64,000 nucleotides of DNA from Glebionis coronaria. Its lineage: Eukaryota > Streptophyta > Magnoliopsida > Asterales > Asteraceae. The position numbers and the translations under genes were made by a program. The stretch lies in the NCBI GenBank assembly GCA_025667525.1, contig CM046878.1:573728868-573792867 (forward strand). The letters run 5' to 3'. Position 1 is the stretch's first letter; each line of letters opens with the position of its first letter. This document shows positions 57,991-64,000 of the stretch, one piece after another. Under the pieces are notes generated by a model. The model was given only the letters and a program-made list of their open reading frames with translations. It was not told where the DNA came from and searched no databases.

Positions 57991-60900
57991 ATGGTATTCG
58001 CTGATAAGAGTTGGATAAACAAACCGAAACTTTCCAAAGAATTTAATGACGGTCTTACAAAGTTCGTCAATCATTGCCGGCCGTTGGTGAATTCTGCGGG
58101 GAAAATTAGATGTCCATGCAAAAAATGTCGAAATGTATTATGGAAACCCATCGATGGGATTGGAATGGAAATTGCTATAAACGGGTGGGACCCACTTTAT
58201 ACCACATGGCTCAAACACGGTGAACCGGCTCCACGTGCGCCAGTGATAGATAACCTAGGAGAACCTATGATGAGTGACATGACAGCGTTACTCAATGATT
58301 TTAGCTATATTCCTTCGAATGAACCAACACAAGGAGATAATATTGGTGAGACTAGTAACCAACCGACTCAACCGCCTCAAGCCACTCGTACCGAGTTTGA
58401 AGAGTTGTATGCAATTGCCAACGAGGCGCTGTATGATGGTTGTGAACATGTGTCTCGACTAGACTTTATGGCAAAATTTACCTATTTTAAGGCTAAAGGA
58501 AAAATGACAGATTCTTTATTCAATGAAATATTAGAGTTTCTCCGATATATGTTACCCGATAGTAAAGGATTCAAGTTCCCACTGAACTACTATGAAATAA
58601 AGAAGACATTTAAAACGATCGGGTTAGGTTACGAGTCGATACATGCTTGTGAACACGACTGCTGCTTGTTTTGGGAGGATAATAAGAATCTGTAATTCTG
58701 TCCGGTGTGTAAAACGAGTAGATGGAAAGACACTAACACACCGGGGAAGAAAGTTCCTAGGAAGGTGTTGCGTTACTTTCCGATCATTCCTAGACTACAA
58801 CGTTTGTACAAGTCTAGACACACTGCAAAAGACATGACTTGGCATGCTACTGGAAAGTGTGCGGAGCCTGGTAAGATGCAACACCCGGTTGATGGCGCGG
58901 CTTGGAAGAAGTTTGACTTGAAGTATCCAGAGTTTGCAGCAGAACCAAGAAATGTTCGACTAGGGTTGTGTGCTGATGGTTTCAATCCGTTCGGCAACCT
59001 TAGTCAGACCTACAGCATGTGGCCGGTTGTATTGACAACATACAATCTGCCTCCTTGGTTATGTATGAAAGAAAGTAACTTTATGCTGACGTTGTTAATT
59101 CCTGGCCCTAAATCCCCGGGCAAGGACATTGATATTTACTTGCAGCCTTTGATTAAAGACCTGAAGACTTTGTGGCACAAGAACGGTGTTGATACTACAG
59201 ACATTATTTCACAAAAGCAGTTCAAGATGAGAGCGATGCTTTTATGGACTATAAATGATTTTCCTGCTCGAAGTAGTTTGTCTGGGTGGAGTGGGCAAGG
59301 TTACTATGCATGCCCTACATGTAACCTAGAAACTCCATCTATTCCTGTCACAAGCAAAATAGCTTATGTTGGCCATAGAAGATGGTTAAAGAAGCCCCAT
59401 AAATGGAGGAGTTCACGTGTTGACTTCAATGGCCAAACTGAACAGAAAGATCCACCTAAAGATTATAACCAACCGGATGTAATCGAAGCGCAACATGCTA
59501 GATTGCTATGGCGTAAGCCGGGTAAACATCCGAAACATGGGTGTGTGAAGATTTCCCACAATGTTACAGTCGAGCTTAACTGGACTAAACGGTCTATTTT
59601 TTACGAGCTTGAGTATTGGCCTTTTATTTCACTAAGACACAATTTAGACATCATGCATATCGAAAAAAATGTGTTGGAGGCCATCTTGAACATTTTGTTA
59701 ATGAATGACAAAAGTAAAGACACCGCAAAAGCAAGACAAGACTTGAAAAAGATGGGCATTCGAAGACCTTTGTGGCTAACCGTAAACCACAAGGGGAAGA
59801 CTGTGAAGCCCCAGGCTGCGTATTCTTTAACACCAGAGAACCGAAAAAAGTTTTGTCAGTACATCAAAAGTGTTAAACTACCAGATGGGTTCGGATCATG
59901 CTTCAAGCACAAAGTGACCGATAATGATACAAATATAACGGGCCTGAAGTCTCATGACTGTCATATAATGATGCAACGTTTACTTCCTTACGAACTTCAA
60001 AATTACTTGCCCGAACATATTGCAAAACCAATAATTGCACTGTGTTCCTTGTTTAAGCAACTCTGCTCTACAACTTTGATGGAGGAGGACATGTTGAAAG
60101 CTTCGGTCAAGGTGGTTGAAATTCTATGCGAGCTTGAGCGCATATATCCTCCTGCTTTCTTTGACATTATGATTCACTTGCCCATCCATTTAGCTCTAGA
60201 GGCTCTTGAAGGCGGGCCTATTCAACCCCGGTGGATGTATCCATTTGAAAGATTCATGAAGAAGCTAAAAGGTTATGTAAGAAATAAAGCTAAGCCGGAA
60301 GGTTCGATCGCGGAGGGTTATGTTGCAGAAGAAGCATTGACTATAAGTTCTCAATATTTTCGGGGTGTTACCACGAAATTTAATCGTCCCTATCGTAATG
60401 TGGACCCCCCTCCCTCAACGTGTAAGTTTCAGGTGTTCCGATCGGTATGCAAGCCGATTGGTTTACTGTCCTTTCCTCATTTTCCTACCGACGAGTACAA
60501 GAAAGTGAGATGGTATGTACTTAACAACAGTCCTGAGATCGACACGTACCAAGACCAGTTCCAGAGGTACGCGTTTTTTAATTTTGTAACTTTTTTTTCT
60601 TAACTTATCATTTCGAAGACTTATTCTAATAGCATGAACGTTTTTCAGGTTATTTCCAGAAAAAGACAAGCTAGAAGAATTCCCCCACTGGTTTAAGACG
60701 CTGGTAAACTAACACTTATTTTGTGTACTTAAGTGTAAAAATAACAATATCATATTTTTAGTTTTCTATCTAATCCTATCTTCTTCATAGATCTTTGAAC
60801 GTCACGCACAAAATCCCCAAGACCCAGAGTTTAGCCCAACCAGCGAGTTATTCGCTTTGTCTAATGGACCATTAAGGGCTCCAATGTCAGTAAACTATTG

Positions 60901-61612
60901 CGTAGTAGATGGTGTGAGGTATGTCGTGCAGAGCCGCGATGAACGTCGCGTAACTCAAAATAGCGGCGTTTATTCGACTGACCCTGACGGGAAAACTAAC
61001 ACTTATGGTCGGCTTCAAGAAATCCTCGAGTTTGACTATTTGTCGTTTAAAGTTGCGTTGTTCAAAGTTAAGTGGTTCGACACTCGCAACACCGTTGGTA
61101 GAGTCAAGAAACTTATCGTTAGAAACGGAATGACACAAATCGTCGGCTCTGGTGAGGCGTGGAAAAGTGAACAATACATCCTCGCAAAACAAGTCAAACA
61201 AGTCTTCTACCTTGTAGATCCAGCCAAACCCAACGTGAAGGTCGTCGAACATGTTAATCATAAAAAGTTTTTGAACAACGGTGTAATCGTGGTAGAGAAC
61301 GAACCTGATATTATACATTTGGACAACTCATCTGATCTCCCACCTTCTACTAGTGATCTCCAACCTTCTACTAGTCATCTCCCACCTTCTACTAGTGAGA
61401 ATGACTTCGGTAATTACACCTTCTATATAGATTTGCATATAGATGGTGAATCAACAGAGGTTGACGCACCGCCAGATAACGATGATGTTCCTAATGAAGA
61501 CGATGATGATGAAGACCCCCTTCCTCATGATTTAGCAGATTCTGATGTTGAAGACCTCATCAAAGATGATGATGGTGTTGAGAAATTTTATTCTAGTGAC
61601 GAAGAAGATTAA
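57991..61612 (+). pseudogene. CACTA B transposase (TNP2 type), intact except one nonsense codon
   Basis: Three exons: 57991-60566, 60649-60703 and 60791-61612, all with GT/AG borders. From the ATG: transposase-associated domain (WINKPKLSKEF, RCPCKKCRN, GWDPLYTTW), TNP2 transposase (FCPVCKTSRWK, GLCADGFNPFG, YACPTCN, LDIMHIEKNVLEAIL), DUF4218 (SHDCHIMMQRLLP, RWMYPFERFMKKLKGYV), DUF4216 (LFKVKWFDT, KQVFYLVDP) and an Asp/Glu-rich tail ending SSDEED. The enzyme would cut the CACTA ends. One in-frame TAA at 58693-58695 splits it between WEDNKNL and FCPVC, where related proteins usually have a Gln; CAA to TAA is one change. Everything else in 3.6 kb is open, so the element was active recently, or the stop is bypassed or a sequencing error. 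Confidence 0.9.
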
Positions 61613-61781
61613 CTTTGTGTTGTAACTTGTAAAATACACTTATATATTTGAATGAATGAATGAATGAAATTGTTGTGGATTGTTTAAATGTGTAAATTTA
61701 TTTTGATATTTAGATTTGTGCATGCTTGTATTATTTTGTTCATGAATTTCTACATGTTATGCTAATTGTACCTGTATACAG

Positions 61782-63957
61782 ATGACTGATGTTGCACGGG
61801 GCCACGGCGGGGACGGTGGTGGCGAGGATCCTTCACGTCCACGTCCTCCATCATTCGGTTGCGGGGGTTGCTTCGTCAACCGGGGTAAGAATTTCTGGAT
61901 TATTGTAATACAAATTTGATACACATATTTAACTTGTTTGCCTTAACTTTTATGACTTTATCACTCACTTGATTTTGCAGGAAAAGGAAAGAAAAAGCCC
62001 AATTTGGGCGGGAGGAGAGCCGGCAGGCAGAATACCCGGGAGAAGACCCGCTGCCTGAAATTACTGGATGCGGTGGCCGAGAATCAAAACCGGCCGGTCG
62101 AGATCGAATTTGTACCCGGTAGAGGTAACCTTGTTATACCTATCGGCCCCTACGCAGATCATTGGGGAAACTTATTCGGGTGTGTCGTTAGGGAAATACC
62201 TTTGTATTACCCTTCGTGGAGCAAGGTCCCCGAAGGGTACAAGGCGGCGGCCCGGGCAGCTATTGGGGTAAGTTATCATTTTATATTTATTTAATTATCG
62301 TGTTCATTTATTTAATTGTATATATTTATTTAAATTTGTTTTTTTATTTATATCATATAAATAAATAAACAAATTTAAATAAATATATAAATTATATTGC
62401 TAACTCCGTTTTTAATGTGTTGTATTGTGTATATTTATTTAAATTCGTTTATTTATTTATATCATATAAATAAATAAACGAATTTAAATAAATATATAAA
62501 TTATATTTCTAACTCTGTTTTCAATGTGTTGTATTGTGTATATTTATTTAAATTTATTTATTTATTTATATCATATAAATAAATAAACAAATTTAAATAA
62601 ATATATAAATTATATTTCTAACTCTGTTTTCAATGTGTTGTATTGTGTATATTCATTTAAATTTGTTTATTTATTTATATCATATAAATAAATAAATGAA
62701 TTTAAATAAATATATAAATTATATTTCTAACTCTGTTTTCAATGTGTTGTATTGTGTATATTCATTTAAATTCGTTTATTTATTTATATCATATAAATAA
62801 ATAAATGAATTTAAATAAATATATAAATTATATTTCTAACTCTGTTTTCAATGTGTTGTATTTGATTGCAAAAAAATTATGATCTCACGCCGTACGTGAA
62901 CACCCCTCGGTGGAAGAGTATTTATGATACCATTAATCACCAGCTTCAAAAATCATACAATACCAGCAAGGCTAGTCTGAAGAGAGATTACTGTGTAAAA
63001 GACCCCGAGACTGGAGAATACAATTTGGATCAAATTAGGCGGAACAGACCCGACGAGCACACACCTGAAGTCTGGGAGAAACAGATAGAGTTTTGGACTG
63101 ACGAAGCTAACATGAAGCGATCCTCAACAAACAGCCAAAATCGGTCCAAGGCAACACTTGTCTCCCGACATGGTTCTCGGTCGATCCCTCGCACTCGACA
63201 TCTCATGGTAATTATTATTATTATTATTATTATTGATTTTACATTATTATGGTTTTTTTATTTTTTTATTTTATTATTATTATTATTGTTTTTTAATTTT
63301 ATTATTTTATTATTATCATTATTTATTTTACATACATATTATTATTGCCGCATTTAATTAGATTGATCTTACTTACGTATGTATGTACAGCAAAAGTCGT
63401 CCGAAACCCAACAGGAGCCTACAGAGATCGACATGTTCTATCGTCTGCATACGAATTCAGATGGTGTATTTATAGATGAGCAGTCTCTCCAGTTGTATGT
63501 AAGTATTCTTTTCAAAACACACTTTAATGAATCATTGATTAATAATCTAGCAACCCGACTAATATATTTACTATATTGTGTTATTGTCACCACACAGGGT
63601 CAGATGAGGGAGTTAGAGGCGACGGGTGAGCACACCACTGCCGAGATCAACAGGATGGTGCGAGGAGGCAAGTTTCGCGGCCACCATCCTGGCGTGGGTA
63701 TGGTATTGCCGGGATACACAAGTACTCCCCCGTGCTTTCCGCCACCACCCCCTGAGACTCGTCGGGATCGGGATGTTGATTTCATGATGGGCTTGTTCAG
63801 AAACGACCCCAGGTATGGCGATCTTTTTGCCGCATATGAGAGTGGTGGTGCCAGCGGGAGTGGGAGTCGCCCGGGTGATGATGCTGGTGCCAGCGGGAGC
63901 GGGAGTCGCCCGGGTGATGATGCTGAGGATCGGGAGGGTGGCGATGACGCGAGCTAG
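61782..63957 (+). CDS. TNPA-position protein of CACTA B, five exons
   Basis: Exons about 61782-61884 (MTDVARGHGGDGGGEDPS), 61981-62267 (basic KGKKKPNLGGRRAGRQ; CLKLLDAVAENQNRPVE; IPLYYPSWSKVPEGYK), 62870-63207 (NYDLTPYVNTPRWKSIYDTI, CVKDPETGEYNLDQIR, NSQNRSKATLVSRHGSRS), 63391-63498 (EIDMFYRLHTNSDGVF) and 63598-63957 (EINRMVRGGKFRGHHPGVG, Pro run, two GASGSGSRPGDDA repeats). Domain style: plant transposase 24 / En-Spm. Such proteins bind subterminal repeats and help excision. The ATG directly follows a TACAG, so a 5' untranslated exon is likely. Intron 2 contains 109-bp repeats and its expected acceptor reads GCAAAA with no AG, so splicing of exon 3 is doubtful. Confidence 0.75.
62290..62862. 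repeat. 109-bp tandem repeat with an internal 45-bp palindrome, in intron 2
   Basis: AACT(C/T)(C/T)GTTTT(T/C)AATGTG recurs at 62402, 62511, 62620, 62729 and 62838, exactly 109 bp apart. Each unit has AAATTYGTTTATTTATTTAT facing its own complement around ATCAT. A single related palindrome (46633-46680) lies at the same intron position in CACTA A. Confidence 0.93.
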
Positions 63958-64000
63958 TCGTGTCATATATGTGTTTGTTAGTATGGTACATAGTTTCTTT

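Larger units (their letters stand above)
51449..64000 (+). mobile_element. CACTA element B, right end outside the window
   Basis: Begins CACTACAACAATCCAGCCC at 51449 (flank ACC). Order: 5' palindromes, GRF gene on the minus strand, 33-bp minisatellite, AT-rich repeats, more palindromes, AAGCTTATC array, transposase gene, TNPA-position gene. The second gene ends at 63957; 3' subterminal repeats and the GTAGTG terminus must lie to the right. Gene order and intron positions match CACTA A. Confidence 0.92.

Overview
The window is plant nuclear DNA, most likely from a daisy-family (Asteraceae) eudicot. That assignment is inferred from the style of the copia and CACTA proteins and from the AT-rich background; no species is identified. 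Almost everything is transposable elements nested in one another. The only ordinary host gene I can support is a broken minus-strand F-box/FBD gene at 40829-50792. I found no rRNA, tRNA or CRISPR array.

Layout. 1-2640: 3' part of a decayed Ty1/copia element. 2641-20253: a degraded Ty3/gypsy-like element that acted as an insertion target. It holds a solo LTR (2706-6539), a second solo LTR (6753-15284) carrying a non-autonomous LTR element (8909-14405) that itself carries a Mutator-like element (9594-11182), and a young gag-only copia element (15451-19713). 20706-23488: a Harbinger-type element split by a deleted CACTA element (20777-22713). 23524-27920: a small minus-strand Helitron and a Harbinger-type element containing a second Helitron and an hAT MITE. 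27926-32995: a PIF/Harbinger-like element with only a Myb-like ORF1 pseudogene, broken by a Tourist MITE and a 2 kb inverted-repeat element. 34324-40397: a full-length but inactive copia element. 40978-49150: a complete 8.2 kb CACTA element inserted in the FBD exon of the F-box gene. 51449-64000: most of a second, related CACTA element that runs off the right edge. Most boundaries rest on target-site duplications read directly from the sequence.

The most unusual part is the CACTA lineage. Each element has a TNP2-type transposase gene ending in DUF4218, DUF4216 and an acidic tail, and a second, five-exon TNPA-position gene. It also has a divergently transcribed GRF zinc-finger gene. Subterminal perfect palindromes share the core CGACATGTCG while their arms differ between elements and change in compensating pairs. 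Between the GRF gene and the transposase, the two large elements carry unrelated minisatellites (41 bp and 33 bp units) at the same place. An AAGCTTATC palindrome array occurs in both but at different positions. Tandem E2F-like TTTCCCGCC boxes lie upstream of the GRF gene. Both transposase genes look disabled here: one by a single nonsense codon, the other by loss of its N-terminal half.
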